A stretch of DNA of 64,000 nucleotides from Corynespora cassiicola (lineage: Eukaryota > Ascomycota > Dothideomycetes > Pleosporales > Corynesporascaceae): contig JAEUWY010000012.1 of NCBI GenBank assembly GCA_022059125.1, positions 496,001 to 560,000 of the forward strand. The letters run 5' to 3'. The notes below the pieces were generated by a model. The model was not told the DNA's origin. It searched no databases and saw only the letters and a program-made list of their open reading frames with translations. Positions 34,142 through 45,380 of this stretch are shown piece after piece. Each line of letters starts with the position of its first letter. The first letter of the stretch is position 1. The position numbers and the translations under genes were made by a program.

Positions 34142-34158
34142 CCCCCCCCCCCCCCCCC
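34142..34158 (+). repeat. Homopolymer C17 tract
   Basis: Seventeen consecutive C residues about 170 bp upstream of the membrane glycoprotein gene. Its length may be uncertain because of sequencing slippage. Confidence 0.85.
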
Positions 34159-34327
34159 TTCCAAAAGCCTGAACGGTCCTTTTCTTACATATCAAAACGC
34201 TAACCTCACCGATCAATGCAATGACGGTGCATGAAATTGATATCCTAGGCTACTATACGAATATTTATATCAGGCTCTCCCATCGCTATAACCTGTTCGC
34301 TATTTCATTGCACAAGTCTTATAAATT

Positions 34328-36668
34328 ATGGCAACTCACTACCATACACTGGATATGAATGAAGATTCAGATAGAGAAAGCCCCAGGATTTGCGCTTCTG
34401 ACATCGACGTACCCTTGAACGCAACCAATGGAGTAAGACTACAATCGAGGTCCAGGAAATGAAATAGTTAACATAGAACTGAATAGGTCATGCGCAGGCT
34501 CGGCTACCTGCCGTGCTTACTGTTAATTTCCAGCGCCTTAGGCAGCCTTGCATTTGTTGCCTGTATTAGCTTCCTGTGGTTCGCTAATGACGATAATATT
34601 CTTTGGAAGAATATCGCGATCGCAGGCTGGACAGCTAGGTCAATCGCTGTTGCTGCTGTAGTGCTTAGAACATCGATTACAGTCCAGGCAGGTATTGCTT
34701 CTTCGATGCTAGCCAGCATTTTACTTGAAGATGCCGGAATCGATATGCCAAAACTTGCTGTGCTCTCTATCATGAGAGCGGCTGCCCCAGCGCCATACAC
34801 ATTGTTCCGGCATACATGGCCCGCCATCTACACCAAGAACTGGATATTCTCAAGTCTTGCTGCTGCATTGACGATCACCAGTGTGTTCTTGCAGTTCACA
34901 TCTACAGTCTTACTCGCGGATCTTGATACTGGTTATGTCACAGGGTAAGCTTGACAACGTTTCCTTCATCGGGATCTTAACGAAACTGAACACCCAAGAA
35001 AGGCCATTCTGATACATCTTTCAGGAATCTTGCGTCCTATCCCGTCACGATTCGAAAAGCCCCCAAAGTAGGAAGCCCGAAATGGAACGTTGGTGTACGG
35101 GAATATTCTGCTTTTGCTGAGTATTCTGAAGGTATGGCTGCAGATGGGTCATCCGGCCTGTCCGATACCGGACTCACTATGCGAGCTTTTTTACCGATAA
35201 GTAGACAAGAAAATCGGACCTCTATACAAAAATATGAGGGTTTTTCACAGGTATTCGATACGCGCGTGGTCTGTGTACGGCCAAATATCACAAACCTTGA
35301 AGTGTATCTCAACTCCTCCCTTCCGGTGTTGCACGGAAACATGTCCATACCATCAGATTTGAGGGAGATCGCTGCGGCTTCTCGTTTACATGGAAACGAA
35401 ATGGATGAATTCAACTGCCAAGTCTCGATTGGCGCTGTGTCCGAATCTCAAAAGTACATGTATCATCAATCAGACTGGAAAATGACGGTGTGTCAATTTT
35501 ACGGCGGCGCTGGTCACCTTCAAGAGGCCTTTCGGGAAGTTGATCCTCCGGAAGGTAACGTGGTCAGGAGCATTTTACAAAAGTCATATCTTCTTGTAAA
35601 CTTCACAGGTGATCTATCGTCACACGAAACCCCTATTACGGAATTTACAAGCGATCCGCAGGTGAATCATGCCTACCTCGGACGTCTGTTCAACGACTCT
35701 ATACCTGGCCTGATTCGACGAAATAGAGCTGATTGGGTAGATCTATATCGAACGAATGGTAACTACACACCAGCCGAGATTAGAACGAAATTGAGCTTCA
35801 GCCTTTGTTTCTCGTTTTTTATGGCAAGACCATTCAACATTTCCGCTTCATCTTCGGTTCCACTCGTAGAACCAAGATATAGTTACGACTCTGATAGTGG
35901 ACGTGTGAATTTCGACGACGTTCGAAAGCAGATGTTGACTTCATCAGGGTCTTTGGAAGATCGGGGCGTTCTTTCGTTAGAACCTCAGAAATGGTCCGCC
36001 TACTGGGGTGGATATTACTCATACTTTCATGAGACGGATGTCGCTTCATTGCTTTCGATGGAAGATGCCGGTGGCGCACGAACAATTCATTTGATAGATG
36101 GAATGACTCCTTCATTTGCGAGAGCAGATATCAGCATAGGGGGTCTGCTTCTCGACATTCTTCGCTCTAACGGTACTACTGCAGAGGCAATGCAGAGTAT
36201 GCTGATGGTCGCGCTGGAGTCGCGCTACCAGGACTATTTCTTTTTCGTGGGTAGAACTGCGACAATGGACGGAAGTAACTTCTCAAGTCAACGAGCCGAC
36301 TTTGTTTCTGTGCAGATTCCGGGAGGCCAAGGCCGTACTGCCAATCATGCAGCAGGAGCCACACAATCCTACGTACTTATCATGAGTGCTGTATTTATAC
36401 ATAGTGTTATAGTATGCAGTATAACGGCATGGTATCTAAAGGGTATGTTATCACAAAACATTTCTAGGTCACCACTGACGCGATTACAGCAGCAACTGCC
36501 ACTCTTCTTTGGGAGTCATGGTCCAACATAGCTCAAATTATCAACTCAGACACTGTAGGCTATCTAGAGAAAGCATCAGCTGCAAAAGACTCTGAAGTAA
36601 AAGCATGGATGCAAAGCGAGAATTTGCATCTAACTTCTATCAAAGTCAAAGCATCTCCCAAATTGTGA
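34328..36668 (+). CDS. Large fungal membrane glycoprotein of unknown function
   Basis: Four exons (34328-34432, 34487-34944, 35025-36442, 36490-36668) give about 719 aa. N-terminal hydrophobic segments are LPCLLLISSALGSLAFVACISFLWF, IAVAAVVL and IFSSLAAALTITSVFLQF. A long ectodomain of about 440 residues with many NxS/T sites follows, then a C-terminal helix (SYVLIMSAVFIHSVIVCSI) and a cytosolic tail. It belongs in style to the lineage-expanded fungal membrane proteins with three N-terminal helices and one C-terminal helix, whose function is unknown. Each splice junction restores frame. A fragment of transposon-end sequence starts 20 bp after the stop codon. Confidence 0.78.
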
Positions 36669-36687
36669 TTCGAGAAGAAAACACGCT

Positions 36688-36705
36688 GTAACGTAAAGGA
36701 GAAGC
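36688..36705 (+). repeat. Solo transposon-end fragment
   Basis: GTAACGTAAAGGAGAAGC closely matches the outer end of the transposon terminal repeat that starts 138 bp further on (TATAACGTAAAGGACAAGC), in the same orientation. The adjacent iterated units are missing. Confidence 0.5.
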
Positions 36706-36826
36706 TAGTTGCGCACCTTTCTAACAAGCTTGTACTAAGAAAATGCTTTTCTATACATATAACATAATAATAGTAGTAATATAGCATTCTACGCCCTGCA
36801 ACCAAATCCATAAAGAAACCAAAGTA

Positions 36827-36917
36827 TAACGTAAAGGACAAGCGAGCGGGTCAGACAAGCGAGCGGGTCAGACAAGCGAGCGGGTCAGCCCCCCTGACTG
36901 CCCCAACGCGCACCACC
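36827..36917 (+). repeat. Left terminal inverted repeat with three 17-bp units
   Basis: After the outer end come three direct copies of a 17-bp unit (GACAAGCGAGCGGGTCA), then a 28-bp stretch ending ...GCGCACCACC. The right end is its reverse complement but with two copies of the unit. It remains GC-rich, unlike the interior. Confidence 0.88.
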
Positions 36918-38634
36918 TCCACCCATAATGCCACCACAAAATAATCCTCAATCAGTCTCTAGCGAAGCCCTTATTATTCTTGCCCTCTTAGCTATTTAAA
37001 ATAATTTAATTAAGAGCGTGCGACGCGCTGCTAATATCTATAAAATTCTATTTAGTATTTTTTAGGCTTAACGTGTTAGACAACCTGCGCGATATAATTA
37101 CCAGTCTAACTTAAAACAGCTGACTAAGCTTAAAAAAAAATAATTATTACTTATATTCTTAAGCTAGACTTATAAAAATTCGTACTTATACTAAATACTA
37201 TATAAAATATAGCTAATTAGTTATTTACTACGCAAGAGGCGAGCTATATTAGTATTAAGTAGCCTAATAACTTTATTAAGCGTTAGCTAGAGTTTTAAGT
37301 TTAATTAACCTGCTAGCAGAATTACTAGTAAATTTTATATAAAAATTTTAAAGTTATTAACTTTTAGTTTAAATTGCTGTATTATATAAAAAAAAAGTAT
37401 AGTATTATTAATAAAAACACGTATAATTTTAACAAGATAAACTTTATAATAAGCGTAATATTAGCTTAATTAGTAGTTATAGTATTAAAAAAACAGAATT
37501 AATCTAAAAGCACTTAGCTAAATAATTAAAAGTAAATTATAATAATTTAGAAAATTAACGCGTACAGCTAAGTAATTTTTTTTTTATTATTTTTACAAGT
37601 AAATACTACTTCTAAATATAGTATAAAAGTAATAATATTTTATTTAGCTAGTATATATTATTTAGCAAAACAGGCTGGACGATAAATAAGCTAAAAATAT
37701 ATTAGTTAAAATATTTTAATATTTATACGCAGAGCTGTACAGTAGAAATATACTAACTATTTATTATTAATAGCTATAAAAGCTATAACTTTTTAGCTTT
37801 TTAGAACTTCTGTAAAAAAAGTAAAATTATTACTTTTTATATATTTCTGTATTTATTATATTTTTTTTAGCTACTTAATATAAAGTACTTTTCGCTCTTA
37901 AAGCGGGCGTATAGTAATAAAATCTCTAGCTTAGCACGCGATTATATTAACTATATTAATAAAATTACTTTTCTGCCAGCTTTTAAAAAAGCTTTTTAAT
38001 AATTATTTACTAAAAAAAATATACGCGCGAGCTTTTAAAAAATAAAAATAATTTTATATAATTTATAAATTATACTATTAAAGCTTAACGTAAAGCTATG
38101 TACGTTTACGCTAGCTATTTCTAAAACTACTTTATAAAAAGCTAGAATACTAAGTAACGCGTATAAGCTAGAGGCTTAGTTAATATTAATTTATAATAAA
38201 ATTAGAAAAAATAAAAGCTTATTACTAGTCTTAATTATTAAAGCTTTTGTTTAATTTAATAAAAGTGCTGTAATACTAACTTATAAAGTTATATTACTTT
38301 ATACGCGGGTTAAAAATTTTAAAAAAGCTAATAAAGCTGCTACGTAGTGTATAAAGTAAAAAATAAAGCAGATTTAGTATAAAAAAACTTTAAAAAAAGC
38401 TAAAAGAGCTAAAATTATTACTTAAAAAAATATTAAGAAGTAATTAAATAAGAAGAGGCGTAAAAAAATAGCTTATTTTAGTAGCAGCCAGCAGTTAAAA
38501 ACGCGCTGCACGCGATACAGAGAGCAAAAACATAACTCTCGTACGTGTAAAACAACATTATAAACACTGTAGTTACTTTCTGTATCAATTTATTATTGTG
38601 TTTTTCTAAGGTGGTTGAGTAGATGGTGGTGCGC

Positions 38635-38698
38635 GTTGGGGCAGTCAGGGGGGCTGACCCGCTCGCTTGTCTGACCCGCTCGCTTGTCCTTTACGTTA
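38635..38698 (-). repeat. Right terminal inverted repeat with two 17-bp units
   Basis: Reverse complement of the left end with one 17-bp unit fewer. Apart from that unit count the shared ends look identical over about 64 bp. Confidence 0.88.
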
Positions 38699-38770
38699 TA
38701 CGATTCAAACTTGCGAATATTTACAACTGAAACCAAAAGGCCTGAACTTCACGGTTTGTCCCGTCATTCC

Positions 38771-40096
38771 TCAGTAATCCGCTGGGACCAGCGAGTTCGC
38801 CCATGCCTCAACGTTCACATACCCATCCCCATCCTTATCTTCCATAGCATCATCCTTCGCCGCATCGAATCCCAAATTCGCCTCAGCCTCATCCGGAATA
38901 CCATCACCATCCGCGTCCACCGCCTTGGTACCCCCAGCAATCGTTCCCGGCCCATTCATTGGACTCGCGTTCTCATCGCTGATCAGCTGCCCACCCTTGC
39001 CCCAGGACGTTAACTCCTCAACCAACTTCTTGTCAACGCTGTCCCGGACCTTGCTCGCGCCAGCCTTGTTCTGGACATGCTTGAGCGCATCCGCCGCGCT
39101 GAGCACCTTCCCAGGCGCCGGGTGCGGCCACTTGGCCTCCACAATCTGCATGCCCCCATAGTTCGAGCTACTAGCCCCCAACTCCTTCCCATTCAACGCC
39201 CCATCCTTGTCACTATCATAGAAATTGCCCTCCACATAGCCCTTAAAGTTCGCATTCCCACGCGTGAACGCCGTCACGCTAGTACTCGGCCCCGAAACAA
39301 AGTAATTGCCCACAATGTTGGCCTCGCTCTGGCCCGAGCTGTCGCCGGCGATGTACCCGCCGCCGCCGCCCCAGTTGTAGACGACGTTGTTGGTGAAGTC
39401 GTTTGAGCCCTTGACCTTTGGGTTGCGCGTCTTGTTGTCGATGTACAGGTTGCGGAACAGCGAGATGCCGTTTCCGACGTCTGTTTGCATGAGGCCGCCG
39501 CACGAGTGGGTCTCCAGGCCCTGGCCGATGATGCTGTTTTGGATGGTGATGTTGGATACCTCGGAGCCGGAGATGGAGAAGGTTTCGTCGCGGCCCCAGG
39601 TCACGCTTAGGTGGTCGAAGATCATGTCTACGCCGTGCGGGTTAGTTTGATGGGATGTGGGGGGGAGAGGAGGAGGCATACTCGAGCCTTCGGCAATGGT
39701 GATAGCGTCCTTGCCAGAGGTTCCGCCTTTGCCCATGCGGATGCGGATGTAGCGCACGATGGTGTCGTCGGCGTTGGAAAACGACCATCCGTTTCCGTAC
39801 ACCGTGATGCCGTCTCCCGGAGCCGTCTGGCCTAGGATGCTGATGCGCTTGGACACGACCATGCGCTCCTCGATCTTGATCAGTCCGCCCACGGCGAACA
39901 CGACGATGCGGTCCGTCTTGGACACGGCATCGCGGAGGGATCCCTCGCCCGAGTCGTTGAGGTTGGTCACCACGTACACGCTTCCCTGGCGGCCGCCGAT
40001 GGCATTTGCGCCGTAGCCTTCTGCGCCGGGGAAGGCGAGCAGGCCGGCTGCTGAGTGGAGGAGGGAGGCGAGGGAGAGGACCGCAAAGGTACGCAT
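38771..40096 (-). CDS. Secreted pectate lyase (PL1-like) with C-terminal calcium-binding repeats
   Basis: Exons 40096-39682 and 39627-38771 give 423 aa. ATG 40096 is chosen because the signal peptide (RTFAVLSLASLLHSAAG) begins there; an upstream in-frame ATG at 40141 gives an unlikely leader. The parallel beta-helix enzyme shows GSLRDAVS, IVVFAVGGLIKI, a SILGQTAPGDGITVYG block, and the FDHLSVTWGRDETFS region typical of fungal pectate lyases. It cleaves polygalacturonate by beta-elimination using calcium. The tail holds two DxDxDG loops (DADGDGIPDE and DKDGDGYVNVE), which look like EF-hand or thrombospondin-3 style calcium sites. Confidence 0.9.
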   Translation of the reverse strand: MRTFAVLSLASLLHSAAGLLAFPGAEGYGANAIGGRQGSVYVVTNLNDSGEGSLRDAVSKTDRIVVFAVGGLIKIEERMVVSKRISILGQTAPGDGITVYGNGWSFSNADDTIVRYIRIRMGKGGTSGKDAITIAEGSSMPPPLPPTSHQTNPHGVDMIFDHLSVTWGRDETFSISGSEVSNITIQNSIIGQGLETHSCGGLMQTDVGNGISLFRNLYIDNKTRNPKVKGSNDFTNNVVYNWGGGGGYIAGDSSGQSEANIVGNYFVSGPSTSVTAFTRGNANFKGYVEGNFYDSDKDGALNGKELGASSSNYGGMQIVEAKWPHPAPGKVLSAADALKHVQNKAGASKVRDSVDKKLVEELTSWGKGGQLISDENASPMNGPGTIAGGTKAVDADGDGIPDEAEANLGFDAAKDDAMEDKDGDGYVNVEAWANSLVPADY

Positions 40097-41137
40097 TTTG
40101 AGCGGAGGTGGACGGGGAAAAGAACGGAAAGGGTCAAACAACAGAAAGAATGAGAAAAAGGACGAGAAAAGGGCAAACCCGGACCTGCTCAGAGGAGCGC
40201 GATCGCGCCATGATATTGAAACACGGTGAAATTCGTCCCTAGAGCACTATAGTTCGCAGCGCCGTTCATTGCCTGATCGGAGCCATGTCACTTCTTGATG
40301 TGGTAATTGTGAGCCGCCGCTTAATCTATGCGATGCACACGAATCTGGGGTAATACGTCCTCCAATCGGAGAATTATCCGTAAAGAGCCAGGTGGGTGGA
40401 GGTGTGAAACATGTTTCCTCGCGTGAGAGCCACGATAGTGAAACCGAGGTTGGCGGCTGCGGTTAGGCGAGGATTGGTTGGGGGATGAGGTTGGTGGTGT
40501 TGGTGGAGCTGCGTTCCGCCGGGTTCCTGCTCCTCTTTCGTTTAACAGGGTACTCGTGTCATGCCGAATCCGCTGTGGAGCTGGTGGGATTTAAGGGGAT
40601 GTTTTTGAGTCGTAGGAGTATTACATCAAGGCCATCATAGGGCATACCCTGGGCAGCGCAAGGGGCTATATAAAGCACTCAGGGGTTATGTAAGCTACTG
40701 CACACTAAAGAACTCGCATGTCAACCGCACATAATGCAAGAAAATAGGAATTGAATTAGAGAAGGTGCAGTCATTCATAACAGGAAATGTGCCGATCCTC
40801 TGTTCTCTGAGTTTGTCTGTATCGGTTCATCATTGATCCATAGGCTTTTAATAATCGTTAAGTAGGACATATCCAAGGAGCGATCTTGAAGTCCGTCAGA
40901 GGTATTCATAATGTTTTGATTTGTCAAGCAAACGTGCAATTCGATTCAATACTATCCTAGATACTAAGAAAAACCAAGACGATCCACATTTTTAACAATT
41001 TTGAAGTCAGCAAACATAACGAAAAACAAAAACGACACCTAGAATGAAGACCATACTCCCGTCTATCAAACATTAAATAAAACGCAGCCCCCTACCCCAA
41101 ACTCTGCACATTCCTCCACTAATCCCCTATCATCCAC
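40097..41137. other. Gene-free spacer
   Basis: 1.04 kb between co-oriented minus-strand genes. It includes the lyase promoter on its left side. I see no gene or repeat. Confidence 0.45.
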
Positions 41138-42166
41138 CTAAGGTGTAGCAACCCCCAAACCAACACCAATCATCCCCTCCCCTCCAAACTTCTCCAAATC
41201 ACCCTCGGGCAAGCAAGCATTGCACGGAATATCATCGGTCTGGAACCCAACACTAGCCGTAATCGTATACTCATCCCCATCCCTCCACTGACCGCGGTTG
41301 GTCGCGTACCACAGCGGCCACGCACGCGTATACATGGCACAAACCTGCTCCTCCACAGCCCCATTCTTGAGCTGCAAGTACGCATTGAAGAAGCTGCAAA
41401 TCTGGGGCTCGGAGCCATCCGAGGGCGGGTGCGCAGTGTTATACTCATTCTGCTCTGTGCAGACCTGATCGCAGATGGCGGGATCGTAGTCGCTGACCTG
41501 AGTAGCCGGGAACGTCTTGGCGCCCATGAAGGTGTACGCGCCGTTGCAGTCGAGCGGCGCGTTGATGGCCGAGTCGTTCAGGAACTGCGAGTGGTAGCCT
41601 GCCAGGGTGGTGGGGACGGGGGCGGGAGGGCTCTCGGGGGGTGGGGCAGAGTAGCCGTTGCTTCCGGCGAGGACGACGTGGAAGTCATTGCGGTATTGAC
41701 CGAAGTTTGTTGCGAGCTCGGCGGAGATGGGGGAGCCCCAGAGGGCGCATTTGATCAGGGTGGTGGAAGGGGGGTTGGGACAGTCGTCGGCGGGCTCGAG
41801 GCTGGGGGAGCGCTCGAAGAAGATGTTGAAGGAGGTGCATGTTGCCGTGGAAGAGCAGAAATCAGCACAGCCAGAAACATCGTAGGAAGAGAGTGTGTGA
41901 TAGCCCAGGTAATTTGGTGCATTAGGGGAGGCCTGGATGTTGGTGAAGGTCGAAAGATACCCCAGGGGAGCGACAGCGGATTTGGCAGCCCAGGCGAAAT
42001 CTGCATCGACAAGAAAAGCGTCAGCAGTATCAGGGCTAGGAACAGGGCCAGATCCTTGAGGTAGCGGAGAGCAAGCGTCCGGAGTACGAGCAGTAAGGCT
42101 ACGTCCTTGAGGGAGGGCAGTAATGCCGCCAGCGAGGGCTAGGAGGGTAGCCAGCTTAGAAGACAT
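41138..42166 (-). CDS. Secreted cysteine-containing protein, PAN/WSC-like
   Basis: 342 aa, single exon. ATG 42166 is chosen because MSSKLATLLALAGGITALPQG is a clear signal peptide with a Kex2-like continuation (SLTARTPD); the frame is open 53 codons upstream without signal character. Two similar cysteine-patterned halves are visible: SGCADFCSSTATCTSFNIFFERSP with IKCALWG, and ICDQVCTEQNEYN with ICSFFNAYLQ and VCAMYTRAW. This resembles the fungal secreted proteins with PAN/apple-like folds often found near cell-wall genes. A Pro-rich linker joins the halves. Function unknown; extracellular binding is the likely theme. Confidence 0.75.
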   Translation of the reverse strand: MSSKLATLLALAGGITALPQGRSLTARTPDACSPLPQGSGPVPSPDTADAFLVDADFAWAAKSAVAPLGYLSTFTNIQASPNAPNYLGYHTLSSYDVSGCADFCSSTATCTSFNIFFERSPSLEPADDCPNPPSTTLIKCALWGSPISAELATNFGQYRNDFHVVLAGSNGYSAPPPESPPAPVPTTLAGYHSQFLNDSAINAPLDCNGAYTFMGAKTFPATQVSDYDPAICDQVCTEQNEYNTAHPPSDGSEPQICSFFNAYLQLKNGAVEEQVCAMYTRAWPLWYATNRGQWRDGDEYTITASVGFQTDDIPCNACLPEGDLEKFGGEGMIGVGLGVATP

Positions 42167-43504
42167 AGTTGGTTGCTGTATGATAGATTTTGGGATATAA
42201 GTAAAATTAAAAAAACTGAGGATTTTCGAACAGTGCGGAGAAGAAAAGAAAATGATTGTTGGAGCTCTCTGTCGCTGGATGTGAGAAGCTGATGCGACAT
42301 GCTTATATGCCTTTGAATTATGCATCGAAAAACATCCAGAGTAACAAGATACATTTCAGCAACCGTGGATCGACCAGTTCAGCTTCTCGTGGCCCCATGA
42401 GAAGGACCCTTTAGCACATACTTTGACATCTCTAGGACAGCGGAACAGTATCAAGTTTCACGTGGCCTCGGAGCATTGCCATGGTTGTTCATCGGGAGCA
42501 GACTGCCATTTCGCCGTCTGCGATGGAGTAGATGAAGCTGCTCCCGATTCTCCGACATTTTCTTCTCCGAGGGCCGGGGTCACCGCTATTGTACCAATGG
42601 ATAGCAGCATGGCTTGGGACACATTAGACCCTCTCAGCCGCATACATTCAGCTATACGGCAATGAACGTGACGAACTTCTTCTCTAATTCTCTTCAAAGA
42701 TCGGTGCAGATTCATTGAAATTAGAGAAGGCTGTACAATACAAGCCCTGCTGTTGATCTTGTCTCTTACCTTTTCTTCGTCCTCGTCGTCCCTATGACAA
42801 ACCGGACCAAGTCCGCTACCAAACTTTCATACCCAACACTATGGCACATGTCAGATGCCATCCTGGCTCCTGGTAAAGTAAACGGCGCAGATCTCCCGTG
42901 CGTAGGTCTAGAACCACTTCAGATGGTTTCCATGGTACCAGCCTGTCTCAGAATCTTGAGCCAAATCGCCGTCTGGATATTTGCCATAAATAGCGCAGAG
43001 ATGCTAATCAGAAATCGTGACAAACAGGCGCTGTTTTCCGAAAAACTTCATTCAATCCACACACTTCGGGAATAGTGAGCGCTCCAAGCCGAGCAACCCA
43101 TGGGAGATAGCCCGAAACCGAAACATCCAGAATCGCGTTTTAGGGAGTAAACAGCTGACTGGCTGCGCCGATTGCCCGGATTACTGTGGAGCGGTGCTAA
43201 TGATACGGAGTGGTCGCTCTCCACAGTGGAGACGAACTTCCATCGTCACTCCGAATGCGTCGTTGCGATTGTCAGTCATCGCGACTCGCTCTCCAATTGG
43301 GGACTATCTGCGGGATGATCTCCCGAGGAAACGTCATCGCAAGAAGTATTCCTACTGCGACCCCCGCACCTTTTCGCCATGGTGGCCGAAAGAGGGCCGG
43401 TAGAACGAGGTGGAACCGCAATGCCCCTGTGACCCCATAAAGTGGCATCACGCGCTGTTGCAAGCGTCTTTGTACCATCAATGCTGTGAATTTAATTTCC
43501 CGGA
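42167..43504. other. Divergent gene-free spacer
   Basis: 1.34 kb between the secreted-protein start and the cyclase start. Several short open frames overlap on both strands, none with a domain or exon support. Confidence 0.45.
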
Positions 43505-44650
43505 ATGGCGGACAGACTCAAGACTGCTCAGAATCGCCTTTCGGCTGTGGCGGCTACACTCACGGGGGGCTTGATCAGATCCGGGTATCAATTCCCCGCA
43601 TTGGAAGACCTGCCAAAAGTGGATGGAGAACCTCAAGGATGCCTTTGGGGGTTCTTCGACAAAGACGGTATCAAAGATGAGGTTGGATGTGCGTATGTCT
43701 CGTCATTTGCGCGCGACGTCTATTGACAGAAATTCTAGCAATAAACCTCCTGACACCCTCGGTCGTGCAAGCCGCATCCCGCGAGATCCAGTCTGGCGAT
43801 CATGTCCAGCTGGATTGGCCTCTACACAATGTGGAATTTCCCGGGTTCCAGCGGAAACCATTCGAGCAGACGAAAATCGATCTAGACGAGAAATTGGGCT
43901 TCAAGAGCATGGACGATGAGCTATACATTAATACGCAGTCGGGAAGCCAGTGGGACAGCTTGAAACATTTCGCACATCAAGCGACCGCAAAGTACTACAA
44001 TGGGCTTACGCACGATGAAGCAAGGAGATCGGACACGAATGGAATACATAATTGGTGTGAGAGGGGCGGTATCGTCGGAAGAGGCGTGTTGGTCGACTGG
44101 CTGAGATGGTACGAAGCCACCAAGGGACAAGTACCGAGCCCAGTCACAAGGCACGAGATATCCGTAGACGAATTGAACGAGGTTCTGAAATGGCAGGGCA
44201 CATCGACCAGGCAAGGGGATATCCTGTTGGTTCGCAGCGGATATGTAAGATGGCACAAGTAAGTCGACTACATTTTTCGTGCGAAGAGTTGCTCACCATC
44301 AAAGCAATGCATCAAAATCCGAGCGAAAGTATGGTACCCAAGAAGCCGGCGTGGCTATTGGTATCGAAGGCAGTGAGAAGTCGGTCCGTTGGCTCTACGA
44401 CCACCATTTTGCTGCCGTTGTTGGTGATACTGTTGCGTTCGAAGCCTGGCCTCCTCAATTCGAAACCGGTTGGTGTCTGCACGAATGGCTTCTGACTCAG
44501 TGGGGTACACCTATTGGAGAGATGTGGGATCTAGAAGGTCTGAGCAAACTTTGCGAGCAGAAGAATCGTTGGACATTCTTTTTGACCAGCGCGCCACTGC
44601 ATGTTAAAGGTGGCATTGGAAGCCCACCTGGTGCGATTGCCATCTTCTAG
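43505..44650 (+). CDS. Cyclase-family (kynurenine formamidase-like) hydrolase
   Basis: Three exons (43505-43688, 43739-44258, 44305-44650) give 349 aa. It matches the putative cyclase family PF04199 in its fungal form: LPKVDGEPQGCLWG at the start, NLLTPSVVQAASREIQSGD, the metal-site region SGSQWDSLKHFAHQATAKYYNG, GVLVDWLRWYE, and DILLVRSGYVRWH. The prokaryotic HxGTHxD motif is replaced by the QWD-x2-KHFAH form usual in fungi. It ends with LTSAPLHVKGGIGSPPGAIAIF, also conserved. Expected to be a metal-dependent cytosolic amidase or lactone hydrolase; substrate unknown. Confidence 0.85.
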
Positions 44651-45380
44651 TACCTGCTTAGGTTGTATCAAACGTCAGATATTTTGTTCATTTGCCCTTC
44701 TCGTAGCCTCTTATCCTGATTTGTCTCAAGATCTATTATTCTAAAAAAGGATCAATCAATAGTCCTTCAAAACTTCAATTAGCTGTAAGACCCTACGCGA
44801 GGTCACCTTTGAAATCCCCGTCGGCATCAAATTTTTCATTTCCGTGTCACATGCGAAGGATGTCCAAGCATGTCAAGAACTGTCACAAAGCTATTGTGAA
44901 CTTGTCGAACAAAAGAATTGTGGTTTCAACATGGCCACAAAGGCCTATGTTAACGTTCATATGTACGTACTGTATTCTCATTGACTAGCTGTGTACCAAT
45001 AATAGCTACCGGGTTAACAGCTACACTGCAACGCCTTGCATTACAATTCTTGATTTGTGAAGACATGAATCGAAAGAAGTTTTTCTTCCGGCTTGAACAT
45101 TTCCCCCTTACTATCACTCAATCTAGATGCTCATGTATACGACAACTTTGAAACCGTTACAAATCAAGCTTAACCACACAAACGAACAGGACCTTTTTAT
45201 GGTCGGGTTTTACATTGTGTGGTGATATATCGACACTGTGGTGGGATATTTATGCCCTCACAGATAATTGATAGGATTGTAGGGAATTTGGCGACATATA
45301 TATTCTATTCCACTTTTAATTCAATATGTTTATGCAGGACTACGGAAGACCTTGAAACCTGCAACTCCAATAGGAAAGTG
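44651..45380. promoter_or_regulatory. Upstream region of the zincin gene
   Basis: 730 bp. A TATA-like atatatattc lies at about 45296, some 85 bp before the chosen start. No gene supported. Confidence 0.4.

Larger units (their letters stand above)
32481..34327. other. Gene-poor region with repeats
   Basis: 1.85 kb. It begins with T/G-rich sequence that is likely 3' UTR, then a five-unit 15-bp tandem repeat (32967-33045), AT-rich sequence around 33.7-33.9 kb, and a run of 17 C at 34142-34158. Overlapping open frames on both strands near 33.29-33.78 kb show no recognisable domain. Confidence 0.5.
36827..38698. mobile_element. RIP-degraded Fot1/pogo-like DNA transposon relic
   Basis: About 1.87 kb bounded by matching inverted termini (TAACGTAAAGGACAAGCG on both ends) and flanked on both sides by TA, the target duplication of the Tc1/mariner-pogo superfamily. 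Between about 36.96 and 38.52 kb the sequence is extremely AT-rich, with TA-rich tracts, stops in all frames and few CA/TG dinucleotides, the imprint of RIP. No transposase frame survives, so the family rests on size, TA flanks and terminal structure. It separates the membrane glycoprotein from the pectate lyase, ending 73 bp from the lyase stop codon. Confidence 0.82.

Noticed and set aside
36960..38520. Search for a transposase reading frame in the AT-rich core
   Set aside because: Stops occur in all frames and no DDE motif can be seen, so I did not annotate a coding region or try to rebuild one.
42423..43403. Several short plus-strand frames upstream of the cyclase gene
   Set aside because: They overlap one another in different frames and have no recognisable domain. 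They most likely lie in promoter or spacer sequence.
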